From Lentzea sp. NEAU-D7 (GTDB lineage: Bacteria > Actinomycetota > Actinomycetes > Mycobacteriales > Pseudonocardiaceae), in contig NZ_JAPJDL010000006.1 of assembly GCF_026242055.1 (NCBI RefSeq), positions 186,001-250,000 of the forward strand: a stretch of 64,000 bases of DNA, written 5' to 3'. Positions within the stretch are counted from its first letter, which is position 1. The number at the start of each line of letters is the position of its first letter. Position numbers and translations under genes: made by a program. The notes under the pieces were generated by a model. That model worked only from the letters and a program-made list of their open reading frames with translations. It was not told the DNA's origin and ran no database searches. Below, piece by piece: positions 10,156 through 18,429 of this stretch.

Positions 10156-10176
10156 GAGGAGAGCAGCGCTCTCCTC
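10156..10176 (-). terminator. Hairpin downstream of the NUDIX gene
   Basis: A perfect 9-bp stem (10156-10164 with 10168-10176) and 3-nt loop lies 18 bp past the NUDIX stop and before the RAE-like site. It probably ends the azoreductase-NUDIX transcript and insulates rox. Confidence 0.6.
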
Positions 10177-10194
10177 TTTCCGCGTTTCAGAGGG

Positions 10195-10587
10195 TCAGCG
10201 AAGAAGCCCTGCCTCGTTCAGGTGGGCGAAGATGATCCGGTCGACCGGTGAGATCCGGTCCGCGTCGGCGGTGGTCAGCCAGGCGAGCTCCTCGATCTCG
10301 GCCGATGCCACCGGTTCCCCGTCGAACGACGCGGTGTAGCAGGTCATCCGCACGGTCACCCCCGACGTGTGGCCGTGCGCCTGCGCTTCGAACGTCCCCA
10401 CGTACCGCGCCGACGCGGCGTCGATCTCGACGGACAGCTCCTCGCGGATCTCGCGCACGAGCGTCTCGACGTCGGACTCGCCCGGCTCGCGCTTGCCGCC
10501 GGGCAGGTAGTACGTGTCCTTGCCTGCCGACCGGGTGCCGAGCACGCGGCCGTCGTCCAGGTAGATCCATGCCACCTTGTCGATCAC
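10195..10587 (-). CDS. NUDIX hydrolase
   Basis: 130 residues with a complete Nudix box, GX5EX7REUXEEXGU type: GGKREPGESDVETLVREIREEL (residues about 28-50). The catalytic REIREEL glutamates are intact. NUDIX enzymes hydrolyse nucleoside diphosphates linked to another moiety; the substrate cannot be read from sequence. The gene begins at GTG 10587, 10 bp after the azoreductase stop, so the two form an operon. A redox or damaged-nucleotide housekeeping role would fit but is inference. Confidence 0.85.
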   Translation of the reverse strand: MIDKVAWIYLDDGRVLGTRSAGKDTYYLPGGKREPGESDVETLVREIREELSVEIDAASARYVGTFEAQAHGHTSGVTVRMTCYTASFDGEPVASAEIEELAWLTTADADRISPVDRIIFAHLNEAGLLR

Positions 10588-10597
10588 ACGACGGAGG

Positions 10598-11179
10598 TTA
10601 GGCGCTGGCGAGTTCCTTGACCACGCGGTGCGCGTCGGCCAGCGACTCGACCGCGAGCTCGCGGAACTGGTGCATCTGCGGCACCACGTCCGCCAGCGTC
10701 AGTTCGGCGTGCACGAACTCCAGGTTCTGGTCGAGGCCGACCATCGACAGCACGGCGCGCAGGTACGGCTCCTGGAAGTCGAAGCCCTCGCGCGGCGTGC
10801 CCGGCTTGTACGAACCGCCGCGTGCCGTCACGACGACGACGCGCTTGCCGCCCCACGCGAACGTGCCGTCCTCGCGGGCGAAGTTCGCGGAGGTCGCGAC
10901 CTGGTCGATCCAGGCCTTCAGCGTCGACGGGATCGAGAAGTTGTACATCGGCGCGCCGATGAGGATCACGTCGGCGGCGTCGACCTCGGCGATCAGGTCG
11001 GCGGCGATGCCCTGGTCCGTGCCGTCCTTGTGCGGGATCGGCGACGCGTGCAGGTCGCGGTGGACGTAGCCGCCACCGGGGTTCGCGGCACGCCAGTTCT
11101 CCGCGAACGCGCCCGAGATCTCGCGGGTGACGGACCCCTCGTACCGAATGCTCGTGTCGATGTGAAGCAGATTGGTCAT
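10598..11179 (-). CDS. azoR: FMN-dependent NADH-azoreductase
   Basis: 193 residues of the flavodoxin-like AzoR/AcpD family: MTNLLHIDTSIR at the N-terminus, a phosphate-binding start, the FMN and dimer motif GAPMYNFSIPSTLKAWIDQ, and VVVVTARGGSY. Such enzymes reduce quinones and azo compounds with NAD(P)H and protect against electrophiles. Divergently transcribed from a MarR regulator across an 82-bp gap full of inverted repeats, the usual arrangement for a quinone/electrophile-sensing MarR controlling its azoreductase. Start ATG 11179. Confidence 0.88.
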   Translation of the reverse strand: MTNLLHIDTSIRYEGSVTREISGAFAENWRAANPGGGYVHRDLHASPIPHKDGTDQGIAADLIAEVDAADVILIGAPMYNFSIPSTLKAWIDQVATSANFAREDGTFAWGGKRVVVVTARGGSYKPGTPREGFDFQEPYLRAVLSMVGLDQNLEFVHAELTLADVVPQMHQFRELAVESLADAHRVVKELASA

Positions 11180-11237
11180 ACTCGGAACATACGAGCAAAG
11201 AACTTCCGAGTCAAGATGTTCCGAGTCGAGAACATCT
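11180..11237. promoter_or_regulatory. Inverted-repeat operator region between azoR and the MarR gene
   Basis: An 11-bp inverted repeat pairs ACTCGGAACAT (11180-11190) with ATGTTCCGAGT (11216-11226). A second one pairs AGATGTTC (11214-11221) with GAACATCT (11230-11237). The TTCCGAGTC core occurs twice. These are likely binding sites for the adjacent MarR protein, controlling both genes. Confidence 0.65.
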
Positions 11238-11261
11238 CTTCCGGGATGTAGGATGGAACAC

Positions 11262-11735
11262 ATGGAGGAGCAGTCCGGAGTCATCGAAGCCTGCTTGGAG
11301 AAGTGGGACTTCAACTGGCTGCTGCACCGCGCCGCCCAACGCGTCGGATCCGCGTTCGCCGACGAGATCGCGAAGTTCGGGATCTCGCTGCGTGGCCAGC
11401 TGGTGCTGCAGGCGCTCGCCAACGAGGAGATCCAGCGCACCCAGCTCAAGCTCGGCGCGATGCTCGGTCTCGACAAGACGACGCTGACGAGCGAGCTCGA
11501 CAAGCTGGAACGGGCCGGGCTGATCCTGCGCGTCCCCGATCCGAACGACCGTCGCGTGCGCACGCCGGTGATCACCGACAAGGGCCGTGAGCTGCAGAAG
11601 GAGGCGGGTGACGCGCTCGCCGAGGTCGAACGCGCCTTCCACTCCCGCTTCTCCCACCAGGAGATGATGATCATCCGCAAGGCCCTGCAGGACCTCTCGC
11701 GCGGCGAGGGCCCCATGCACGGCTCCTGCATCTAG
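11262..11735 (+). CDS. MarR family transcriptional regulator
   Basis: 157 residues. The winged-helix region shows the MarR pattern: TQLKLGAMLGLDKTTLTSELDKLERAG followed by the wing DPNDRRVRTPVITDKG. A cysteine near the N-terminus (EACLEKW) could be a redox sensor, but that is speculation. I chose ATG 11262, which has AGGA eight bases upstream; ATG 11253 is in frame but too close to that site. The stop overlaps the stop of the convergent ferredoxin-reductase gene by a few bases. It most likely represses itself and azoR. Confidence 0.85.
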   Translation: MEEQSGVIEACLEKWDFNWLLHRAAQRVGSAFADEIAKFGISLRGQLVLQALANEEIQRTQLKLGAMLGLDKTTLTSELDKLERAGLILRVPDPNDRRVRTPVITDKGRELQKEAGDALAEVERAFHSRFSHQEMMIIRKALQDLSRGEGPMHGSCI

Positions 11736-12919
11736 ACGAGCGCTCCAAGGTCCGCCTCGCGCAGCTGCTCCGGCGTCACGGTCGCCTGCGCGTCCACCAG
11801 CGCCTTCAACGCCGTGCCGTGGTCCCAGACGTTGACGTTCATCGCCGCCCGCAGCCGTCCGTCGCGCAGCCAGAACGCGATGAACTCCCGCGACGCGACG
11901 TCGCCGCGCACGACCAGCTCGTCGTCCGGGCCCGCGAGGCCGCGGTACTCCATGCCCAGGTCGTACTGGTCGGTGAAGAAGTACGGCGACTTCAGGTACG
12001 GCTCGTCGAACCCGATCAGCGACCCCGCCACGTGCGTGCCCTGGTCCTTCGCGTTCGCCCAGTGCTCGACGCGGACGCGGTGGCCGTAGCGCGGGTGGTC
12101 CTGCGCCGCGACGTCGCCGGCCGCGAACACGTCCGGGGCGGACGTGCGCAACGCGGCGTCGACCGCGATGCCGCCGTCAGTCAGCTCCAGACCGGCGGCT
12201 TCCGCCAGTTCGAGTCGCGGTGCCGCTCCGACGGCCAGCACCGTGACGTCCGGGATCAGCTCCGTGCCGTCGTCGAGGCGCACACCGGACGGAGAGAAGC
12301 TCGCGACCCCGGTGCCCAGCTTGAACTCCACGCCGTGCTCCTCGTGCAGGCCGCGGAACACCGCGCCCATCTCGGCACCCAGCACGCGCACCAGCGGTTC
12401 GGCCAGCGGGTCGACCACCGTTACGCGGCAGCCGTGGGTGCGGGCGGCGGACGCCACCTCGCAGCCGATCCAGCCCGCGCCGATGATCACGACGTGCCTG
12501 CCCTCGCGCAACGCCGACCTGAGCGCCAGCGAGTCGTCCAGCGTGCGCAGCACATGTCCTTGCGCGCCAGGCAGAACGCGCGGCCGCGAGCCGGTCGCGA
12601 GCAGGAGCCGGTCGTAGGGCCGCACCGCCCCGTCCGAGTCCACGATCGTGTGATCGCCGGTCCGCAGCTCCAGGACGGACACTCCGAGCTGGAGGTCGAT
12701 CTCGTTGTCGGAGTAGAAGCCCGGCTCGTGCACCCACGCGGGTTCCGCGGCCTTGCCGAGCAGCACGTCCTTGGACAGCGCGGGAAGTTCGTACGGGCGG
12801 TGGAGTTCGGTGCCGAACATGGTGATCTTGCCGCCGTAGCCGCGGTCCCGGAGCGCTCCCGCCGCCGAGGCGCCGGCGAGGCCCGTACCCACGATCACAA
12901 TGCGTTGCGGTTCCGCCAT
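11732..12919 (-). CDS. FAD-dependent ferredoxin reductase-type oxidoreductase
   Basis: 395 residues. N-terminal FAD fingerprint RIVIVGTGLAGASAAGALRDRGY, NAD(P)H-binding GAGWIGCEVASAARTHG (about residue 150), and FAD-binding TSAPDVFAAGDVAAQDHP followed by a C-terminal reductase domain (VRVEHWANAKDQG). This is the family of rubredoxin/ferredoxin reductases that feed P450s and dioxygenases. No ferredoxin or P450 gene is adjacent, so the partner is elsewhere. Start ATG 12919 has a strong GAGGGGTGA ribosome site. It converges on the MarR gene with a tail overlap of a few bases. Confidence 0.85.
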   Translation of the reverse strand: MAEPQRIVIVGTGLAGASAAGALRDRGYGGKITMFGTELHRPYELPALSKDVLLGKAAEPAWVHEPGFYSDNEIDLQLGVSVLELRTGDHTIVDSDGAVRPYDRLLLATGSRPRVLPGAQGHVLRTLDDSLALRSALREGRHVVIIGAGWIGCEVASAARTHGCRVTVVDPLAEPLVRVLGAEMGAVFRGLHEEHGVEFKLGTGVASFSPSGVRLDDGTELIPDVTVLAVGAAPRLELAEAAGLELTDGGIAVDAALRTSAPDVFAAGDVAAQDHPRYGHRVRVEHWANAKDQGTHVAGSLIGFDEPYLKSPYFFTDQYDLGMEYRGLAGPDDELVVRGDVASREFIAFWLRDGRLRAAMNVNVWDHGTALKALVDAQATVTPEQLREADLGALV

Positions 12920-13094
12920 CTTCACCCCTCCAGGTGACCTGGTGTCGTCCCACATGCGACGCTATCCGCAGCTCGGCACGGTCGCCGGACGGAGAACGCC
13001 GAACCGTCGTCATGACGAGCGGTGGCGCGCGTCTCTCTGACGCGAGCGCCGGAACACCGGGCCGGCGCGCCGAGTGAGCTGGAGGAAGAAACCC

Positions 13095-13295
13095 GTGGGA
13101 GCCAAAGAGGAGTGGCAGGTGAGCTGCCGCGACATCGCTTCGCGCCGACGGGACATGACGGTGTTCGTCAGCCAGGGGCACATAGTGATCACCGTGCCGC
13201 CGGGAGAGGCCGCTGTGCTGACACCGCTGGAGGTCGGCCGCCTGCGGGCGGCGTTGCGCGACGCCGTCGTGAGCGCGTCCAACACAGACATGTGA
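13095..13295 (+). CDS. Small conserved actinobacterial hypothetical protein
   Basis: 66 residues beginning MGAKEEWQVSCRDIASRRRD and containing HIVITVPPGEAAVLTPLEVGRLRAALRDAV. This compact pattern recurs in small Pseudonocardiales proteins of unknown function. The GTG start at 13095 is chosen because GGAGGAAG lies seven bases upstream. It is followed by a palindromic operator and the acyl-CoA ligase gene. Confidence 0.65.
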   Translation: MGAKEEWQVSCRDIASRRRDMTVFVSQGHIVITVPPGEAAVLTPLEVGRLRAALRDAVVSASNTDM

Positions 13296-13310
13296 CTGCC
13301 GTCACACCGT

Positions 13311-13330
13311 TACCTACTCGCAAGTAGGTA
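13311..13330. promoter_or_regulatory. TetR-type palindromic operator
   Basis: A perfect palindrome TACCTACT-CGCA-AGTAGGTA with 8-bp arms ends 18 bp before the ATG of the acyl-CoA ligase gene. The shape fits a TetR-family operator, as is common for fatty-acid genes, but no TetR gene is adjacent. The binding protein is unknown. Confidence 0.6.
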
Positions 13331-13348
13331 GATGGCAGAGTGGGTCGC

Positions 13349-14848
13349 ATGGTGACCCGCGTGCTGCTGACCTTGGTCAAAGCCGGAGTGATCCGGCCGT
13401 TGGGCCCGCGAGGGCTCGCCGGCACCGTACGCGGGTATCTGCACTGGAACATCACGCTCGCATGGGGCTACCAGACCGGCGCGGGACGCCACCCGGACCG
13501 CGCGGCGATCATCGACGACGACGGCGTGCTCACCTACGCGGAGGTGAACGAGCGCACGAGCAGGCTCGCGCACGCCTTCCGCCCGGGGGAACGCGTCGGG
13601 CTGCTGTGCCGCAACGGCCGCGCCTTCATCGAGACGATGACCGCGTGCACGAAGATCGGCGCGGACGCCGTGCTGCTCAACACCGGCCTGAGCGCGGGGC
13701 AGCTCGCCCAGGTCGCGCAGGACCAGAAGATCGACAGGATCATCGCCGACCGCGAGTTCGCCGGGGTCCTGCCCGACCTCCCGACCTTCTTCACCGACGA
13801 GCTCGAGTCGCTGATCGCCAACGGGCCCGCGAAGCCGCTCCCCCGCAGGCCCCCGCGCGGCCGGCTGATCATCCTCACCTCCGGCACCACCGGCACGCCG
13901 AAGGGCGCCCGCAGGCCGGAGCCCGCGAGCCTCGCGCCCGCCGCCGCGCTGCTGTCCCGGATCCCGCTCCGGCACGGGGACGTCATCTCCATCACCTCCC
14001 CGCTCTTCCACGCCTGGGGCCTCGCCGCGTTCCAGCTCGGGCTCGTGCTCGGCGCGACCCTGGTGCTGCGCCGCAGGTTCGACCCGGCGCAGGCGCTGAA
14101 GGACGCCGACAGGTGCACCGCGATGTTCGTCGTTCCCGTGATGCTGCAACGCATGCTGGAGGTGGAGCACCGGCCGAAGCTGCGGGTCATCGCGTCCAGC
14201 GGCTCCGCCCTGCCGCCGAAGGTCGCCGCCCGCACGCTGGAGGAGTTCGGGCCGGTGCTCTACAACCTCTACGGCTCAACGGAAGTGAGCTGGGCGAGCA
14301 TCGCCACGCCCGAGGAGATGCTGCGCGAGCCCGGCACGGCCGGAAAGCCGCCGCTCGGCACGAGACTGGCCATTGTGGACGATCAGGGCAGGCCCGTGGC
14401 GCCCGGCGAGACCGGGCGGATCTTCGTCGGCAACGAGATGCTGTTCGACGGCTACACCAACGGCACCAGCAAGGAGTCGTTGAACGGCCTGATGTCGACC
14501 GGCGATCTCGGCTACCTCAAGGACGGCTTGCTGTTCGTGGCCGGCCGCGACGACGAGATGATCGTCTCCGGCGGCGAGAACGTGTACCCGCACGACGTCG
14601 AGGCACTCCTCTCGACGCTGGACGGCGTCACGGAGGTGGCGGTGCTCGGCGTGCCGGACGAGGAATGGGGCCAGCGCCTCGCCGCGTTCGTTGTCGGCGC
14701 AAAAACCCTGACAGCCGAACACGTGCGTGAACACGTGAAGGCGAATCTCGCGCGGTACTCCGTTCCCCGGGATGTTTTCTTCGTCAACGAGTTGCCGCGC
14801 AACGCGGCCGGAAAAGTGTTGAAACGTCAATTGCGCGAGCACCACTAG
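13349..14848 (+). CDS. Acyl-CoA synthetase / AMP-dependent ligase
   Basis: 499 residues of the ANL adenylating family. Visible motifs: P-loop-like ILTSGTTGTPKGARRP (about residue 175), YGSTEVSW, the STGDLGYLKDGLLFVAGRDDEMIVSGGENVYP region, and the C-terminal catalytic lysine in AAGKVLKRQ. It activates a carboxylic acid with ATP and transfers it to CoA. N-terminal resemblance to mycobacterial FadD-type ligases suggests a fatty acid substrate, unproven. Start ATG 13349 is preferred over GTG 13340. A palindromic operator immediately upstream points to repression, probably by a TetR protein. The LuxR gene follows after 29 bp. Confidence 0.88.
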   Translation: MVTRVLLTLVKAGVIRPLGPRGLAGTVRGYLHWNITLAWGYQTGAGRHPDRAAIIDDDGVLTYAEVNERTSRLAHAFRPGERVGLLCRNGRAFIETMTACTKIGADAVLLNTGLSAGQLAQVAQDQKIDRIIADREFAGVLPDLPTFFTDELESLIANGPAKPLPRRPPRGRLIILTSGTTGTPKGARRPEPASLAPAAALLSRIPLRHGDVISITSPLFHAWGLAAFQLGLVLGATLVLRRRFDPAQALKDADRCTAMFVVPVMLQRMLEVEHRPKLRVIASSGSALPPKVAARTLEEFGPVLYNLYGSTEVSWASIATPEEMLREPGTAGKPPLGTRLAIVDDQGRPVAPGETGRIFVGNEMLFDGYTNGTSKESLNGLMSTGDLGYLKDGLLFVAGRDDEMIVSGGENVYPHDVEALLSTLDGVTEVAVLGVPDEEWGQRLAAFVVGAKTLTAEHVREHVKANLARYSVPRDVFFVNELPRNAAGKVLKRQLREHH

Positions 14849-14877
14849 GGTGAGCCTCCGAATGAGGGGGCTCCACC

Positions 14878-16188
14878 ATGACGGTTCCCGGCAGGACCGC
14901 CGATCCGCGATCCAACGCCGTGCACAACCTGCGCGAGGCGCGGATAGCACTGGACGAGGGCAGGCCGGGCGAGGCCCTGGAGTACGCGGAGAAGGCCGTC
15001 GCCGCGTACTCGTGGCTGGACGACGCGGAAGGCGTGGCCGAAGGCGTCCTGGCCCAGTCGGTGGCGCTGGGCAAGCGGGGCCTGTGGCCCAGCGCGCTCG
15101 ACACGATCGACAAGGTGCAGGCGATCGCGGCCGCCAACCGCCACATCGGACTGCAGGCCCGGTGCAGCTTCTCGCGTGCCGTGGTGGAGCTGCGGCTCGA
15201 CTCCCGGGAGCGGAGCTTCAACTCCTTCGCCCGCGCACTGGGTCTCGCGGAGCTCACCGGCGACAACGAGCTGATCGGCTCGGTGCTGTTCGAACAGGCA
15301 CGGGTGATGCGGATGCAGTACCACGAGCACTGCATGATCCGGACCGCGGAGAACCGCTGCAGCCTCGACGGAGAGCCGTGCGTGCGCAAGCTCCGCCGCG
15401 CGGAGGCGTTGTGCGCCCAGGTGCGCGACCGCTGGAAGACGCTCGGCGACCCGGTGCGGATGGCGATGGTCAACGTACTGCTGACACACGTGCGCATCGA
15501 TCTGGGTGAACTTGACCGCGCACACCGCAGCTGGCAGCGCGCTGACCAGTTGCTTGCCGGAAGGAACCGCCCGGTAGCGCGGGCGGAGGCGCTCATGGCA
15601 CGGGCGCGGCTCAGCGGCGCGCGGGCGCGCTACCCCGAGCAGATCGCCCAGCTCTCCCAGGCCGCCGAACTCGCGATGAGCTGCCTGGCACGGGAAGTGG
15701 CGGTGCACGCGCACCAGCAGCTGAGCGAGGCGCACGAACGGTCCGGCGATCTCGAACGGGCGCTGCGCCACGCGCGGATGCAGCTGGAGCAGTACCGGCT
15801 GTGGGAACTGCAGGAGGGCCGCGATCTGCTGCGGATGCGCGAGCACGACCTGTCGTCGCGGCTCGTGGAACAGTTGGCGCACAGGCGTTTCGAGCCGAAG
15901 CGGGAGGACGCGGTGGTGCGCGTTCCGAGCACCGGCGAGCTGCACGAAACCGGTACCGCGGAACACACGAACACCCGGATCGCCCGCGCACTGCGGGCAG
16001 GGCTCACCAAACGCGGCATCGAGGTGCTGCGGCTCGTGGCCGCCGGGGCGAGCACGGCGATGGTCGCGGAGTCGCTCGGCCTGTCCCCCAAGACCGTGCA
16101 GAACCACCTCCAGCGCATCTACGCGACCCTTGACGTCAACGGCCGGGCCGGCGCCATCGTGTGGTGGATGAACCTGACCACCATCTAG
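14878..16188 (+). CDS. LuxR-type regulator with N-terminal TPR-like domain
   Basis: 436 residues. Residues about 15-340 form repeated helical pairs of TPR type, including LDEGRPGEALEYAEKAVAAYSWLD. The C-terminal HTH is classic LuxR/NarL: LTKRGIEVLRLVAAGASTAM..LGLSPKTVQNHLQRIYATLDV. No receiver or ATPase domain is present, so the input is probably a protein or peptide sensed by the TPR region. A Cys-rich patch (HCMIRTAENRC...EPC) near residues 145-165 might bind a metal. It lies 29 bp downstream of the acyl-CoA ligase and may share its transcript. Confidence 0.8.
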   Translation: MTVPGRTADPRSNAVHNLREARIALDEGRPGEALEYAEKAVAAYSWLDDAEGVAEGVLAQSVALGKRGLWPSALDTIDKVQAIAAANRHIGLQARCSFSRAVVELRLDSRERSFNSFARALGLAELTGDNELIGSVLFEQARVMRMQYHEHCMIRTAENRCSLDGEPCVRKLRRAEALCAQVRDRWKTLGDPVRMAMVNVLLTHVRIDLGELDRAHRSWQRADQLLAGRNRPVARAEALMARARLSGARARYPEQIAQLSQAAELAMSCLAREVAVHAHQQLSEAHERSGDLERALRHARMQLEQYRLWELQEGRDLLRMREHDLSSRLVEQLAHRRFEPKREDAVVRVPSTGELHETGTAEHTNTRIARALRAGLTKRGIEVLRLVAAGASTAMVAESLGLSPKTVQNHLQRIYATLDVNGRAGAIVWWMNLTTI

Positions 16189-16195
16189 TAATGCA

Positions 16196-16213
16196 TTGTC
16201 AATCTATTGACAA
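16196..16213. repeat. Short palindrome in convergent intergenic region
   Basis: TTGTCAA (16196-16202) and TTGACAA (16207-16213) form a 7-bp inverted repeat with a 4-bp spacer, just after the LuxR gene stop. It is AT-rich against its surroundings. It may be a terminator core or operator; the rest of the 231-bp gap shows no clear gene. Confidence 0.4.
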
Positions 16214-16419
16214 CTGGTCCGACCGCACTTGTTGACCATCGCCCGTTCGGCCGCTTGTCCCTGACGAGGAACTGCCGGTTCCCGGGTGTTTTACCCACCT
16301 GCGCGCGGTTGAATTGGGTGATGTGATGGGTAACTGGTCTGTGTCATGCTCCGTTAACAAGGTGTCCAGTTGGTGAGCGAGGGGCGGTCATGGGGAGGCA
16401 ACGCCGCCGAGTGCTCTCG

Positions 16420-17667
16420 TCAGTGCTTCCGGAGCGCGATGCGTGCCACGTCCCGCCACAGCAGCGGGTCGACGACCTCGGGGTTGATGTGCTCCAGCAT
16501 CGCGGCCAGCGCCGTGCGCGCGTCCCCACCACCGCCCGCGTCGACCTCGTCCGCGGCCCGCACGAGCAGCAGGTGGCACCGCAGCTGCTGCTCGGCGTCG
16601 AGTTCCCCGGTGGCGAGCGCGACCTCGGCCAGTTCGCGGGCCCGGTCGACCTCCCCGTCGCGCAGCGCCAGCTCCGCCCGCAACGCGCGGGCGTGCGCGA
16701 GCAGACCGTCCTGCCGGCGCATCGCGGCGACCGTCGTCTCCACCTCGTCCAGCAACGCGACCACCTCGTCGAGGTTCGCTCCCGGCGTGCGCAACGTGAT
16801 GGACGCCCCGGCCAGCCGGACGCGGCAGCGGTACTCGGGATCGCCGTCGAAGTCGTCCAGCAGCGCTACGGCCTCGCGGATGCAGTGCGCGGCCTCCATC
16901 CGGTCTCCCAGGCGATCCGCGACCTTGGCGCGCACCCACCACGTGGAGATCGCGAGCCGGTCGCCGCCGAGTTCGGGCAGCCGCGCGGAAAGCTGGTCCA
17001 CGACCTGTTCGGCGTCGGCCAGCCGCCCGGCCGCGGTGAGCTCCGCGCACAGCGCGATGAGCGCGCGGGTGTGGACGCGGCGCACCCGTTCGCCGTCACC
17101 GCTCGCCAGCTCGACGGCCTCGGTGGCGGCCCGCACGGATTCGGCCGTCCGGGCGAGGCGCCGCAACGAGGATGCGCGCAGGATCTCCACGAGCGCGTCC
17201 ACCGCCGGACCGGGAGACCACGACTTGCGCAGCTTCGCCGCCGCCAGCAGCAGACCCTCGTGGTCCCGCTGCCGCGCGAGCATCACCAGGCGCGTCCAGC
17301 GCACGCACCAGCCGAACATCTCCTCGTCCGACCGCTTTCCCAGCGTTTCCAGCAGATCGACGGCCAGCACCAGGTCGCCGTCGTGGTACGCCAGCAGCGC
17401 CTCGCACCACGCCAGCGCCTCGTCCTGCATCGCGGTGCGGTCCTCGTCGACCACCAGCTCGGACGGGTCGACGCCGAGCACCTCGGCGAGCCTGCGGACG
17501 ACGGTGGGCGACGGAACGCGTTCGCCGGACTCGAGCCGCGACACGTAGCTCATGGAGACACCGGGGCACGCGAGGTCCTTTTGCGACAAACCGCGTTGCA
17601 GCCGGACCGCCCGCAACCGAGCACCGAACCTCGTCAACGACTTCCTGCCCTCATCCACGGCCGCCAC
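16420..17667 (-). CDS. XRE-HTH regulator with C-terminal TPR domain (RRNPP-like architecture)
   Basis: 415 residues. The N-terminal XRE helix-turn-helix spans about residues 12-70: FGARLRAVRLQRGLSQKDLA...SMSYVSRLESGERVPSPTVVRRLAEVLGV. The remaining 340 residues are repeated helix pairs of TPR character. This two-part design is that of Firmicutes RRNPP receptors, which bind secreted and re-imported peptides. A gene for a 44-residue peptide with a signal sequence starts 20 bp away on the opposite strand. A peptide-receptor role is therefore plausible but inferred. Start GTG 17667; the starts are so close that each promoter must overlap the other gene. Confidence 0.8.
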   Translation of the reverse strand: MAAVDEGRKSLTRFGARLRAVRLQRGLSQKDLACPGVSMSYVSRLESGERVPSPTVVRRLAEVLGVDPSELVVDEDRTAMQDEALAWCEALLAYHDGDLVLAVDLLETLGKRSDEEMFGWCVRWTRLVMLARQRDHEGLLLAAAKLRKSWSPGPAVDALVEILRASSLRRLARTAESVRAATEAVELASGDGERVRRVHTRALIALCAELTAAGRLADAEQVVDQLSARLPELGGDRLAISTWWVRAKVADRLGDRMEAAHCIREAVALLDDFDGDPEYRCRVRLAGASITLRTPGANLDEVVALLDEVETTVAAMRRQDGLLAHARALRAELALRDGEVDRARELAEVALATGELDAEQQLRCHLLLVRAADEVDAGGGGDARTALAAMLEHINPEVVDPLLWRDVARIALRKH

Positions 17668-17686
17668 CTAACGAAGGAGCCCCTCA

Positions 17687-17821
17687 ATGAAGTTGAACAC
17701 TATCGCTCGAACCGTCGCGGCCGTGATCCTCAGTTTGGGGGCGCTGCTGGCGATGTCGGGCGCGGCGTCGGCCGGTGACCGCGACACCGGCTTCACCCCG
17801 CCGTACTGCTCGCACCCCTGA
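17687..17821 (+). CDS. Small secreted peptide, possible signal for the XRE-TPR regulator
   Basis: 44 residues: a textbook signal peptide (MKLNTIARTVAAVILSLGAL then LAMSGAASA, cleavage after about residue 29) followed by only 15 residues, GDRDTGFTPPYCSHP. The ATG has a strong GAAGGAG ribosome site seven bases upstream, so translation is likely. A strong terminator follows 14 bp after the stop. The gene is divergent from an XRE-TPR regulator. A pheromone-like role is inference from this arrangement; it could also be a small envelope peptide. Confidence 0.7.
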   Translation: MKLNTIARTVAAVILSLGALLAMSGAASAGDRDTGFTPPYCSHP

Positions 17822-17835
17822 TCGACCCGCCCCGC

Positions 17836-17876
17836 CCGAGGTGGTCTTGCCTCCCTCGCAAGCAAGACCACCTCGG
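17836..17876 (+). terminator. Strong hairpin terminator after the small peptide gene
   Basis: A perfect 15-bp inverted repeat (17836-17850 with 17862-17876) with an 11-nt loop follows the peptide gene, indicating a very short monocistronic transcript. Confidence 0.8.
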
Positions 17877-17940
17877 TCGTCGACACACCAATTGACACGC
17901 CTGGCCACACCGCCGTGTACGGGTGAGGCACCCTTGAGGG

Positions 17941-18429
17941 GTGACTCTGCAACTGCGCACGCCTCGTCACCAGGTGAGCCCGAAGTCCGTCCTGCTGTGG
18001 ACGATGCAGGCCGCCCTCTTCTGGCTCGTGCTGCTCGTGCCCCAGCTCGTCGTGTTCCTGCTGGTGGACGAGCCGCCGACGTGGGAGTTCGTGCTCATGA
18101 TCGCCACGCTGGTGGTCGGGATCGTGCACACCGCGGTCGAGCCGACCTGGCGCTACCGCGTCCACCGCTGGGAGACCACGCCGGACGCCGTGTACACCCT
18201 CTCCGGCTGGCTGAGCCAGGAGTGGCGGGTCGCGCCGGTGTCGCGGATCCAGACGATCGACACGAAACGCGGGCCGTTCCAGCAGATGCTCGGCCTGTCG
18301 ACCGTCACGGTGACGACGGCGTCGGCCGCCGGTCCGGTGGAGATCGAGGGCCTGGAGCACGAGGTCGCGCAGAGACTCGTGGTGGAACTGACCAACACGA
18401 CTCAGGCCACGCCCGGTGATGCCACGTGA
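17941..18429 (+). CDS. Bacterial PH-domain membrane protein (YdbS-like)
   Basis: 162 residues: two TM helices (about residues 17-42 and 49-66) followed by a bacterial pleckstrin-homology domain with the family pattern WRYRVHRWETTPDAVYTLSGWLSQEWRVAPVSRIQTIDTKRGPFQQMLGL. YdbS/YdbT-type pairs occur widely in Gram-positive bacteria and have been linked to envelope stress or resistance to antimicrobial compounds; mechanism unclear. GTG start. It overlaps the following paralogous gene by 4 bp (GTGA), so the two are translationally coupled. Confidence 0.85.
   Translation: MTLQLRTPRHQVSPKSVLLWTMQAALFWLVLLVPQLVVFLLVDEPPTWEFVLMIATLVVGIVHTAVEPTWRYRVHRWETTPDAVYTLSGWLSQEWRVAPVSRIQTIDTKRGPFQQMLGLSTVTVTTASAAGPVEIEGLEHEVAQRLVVELTNTTQATPGDAT

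Noticed and set aside
16370..17548. 392-residue Ser/Arg-rich plus-strand frame
   Set aside because: It is the antisense of the XRE-TPR regulator, which has a clear HTH on the minus strand.
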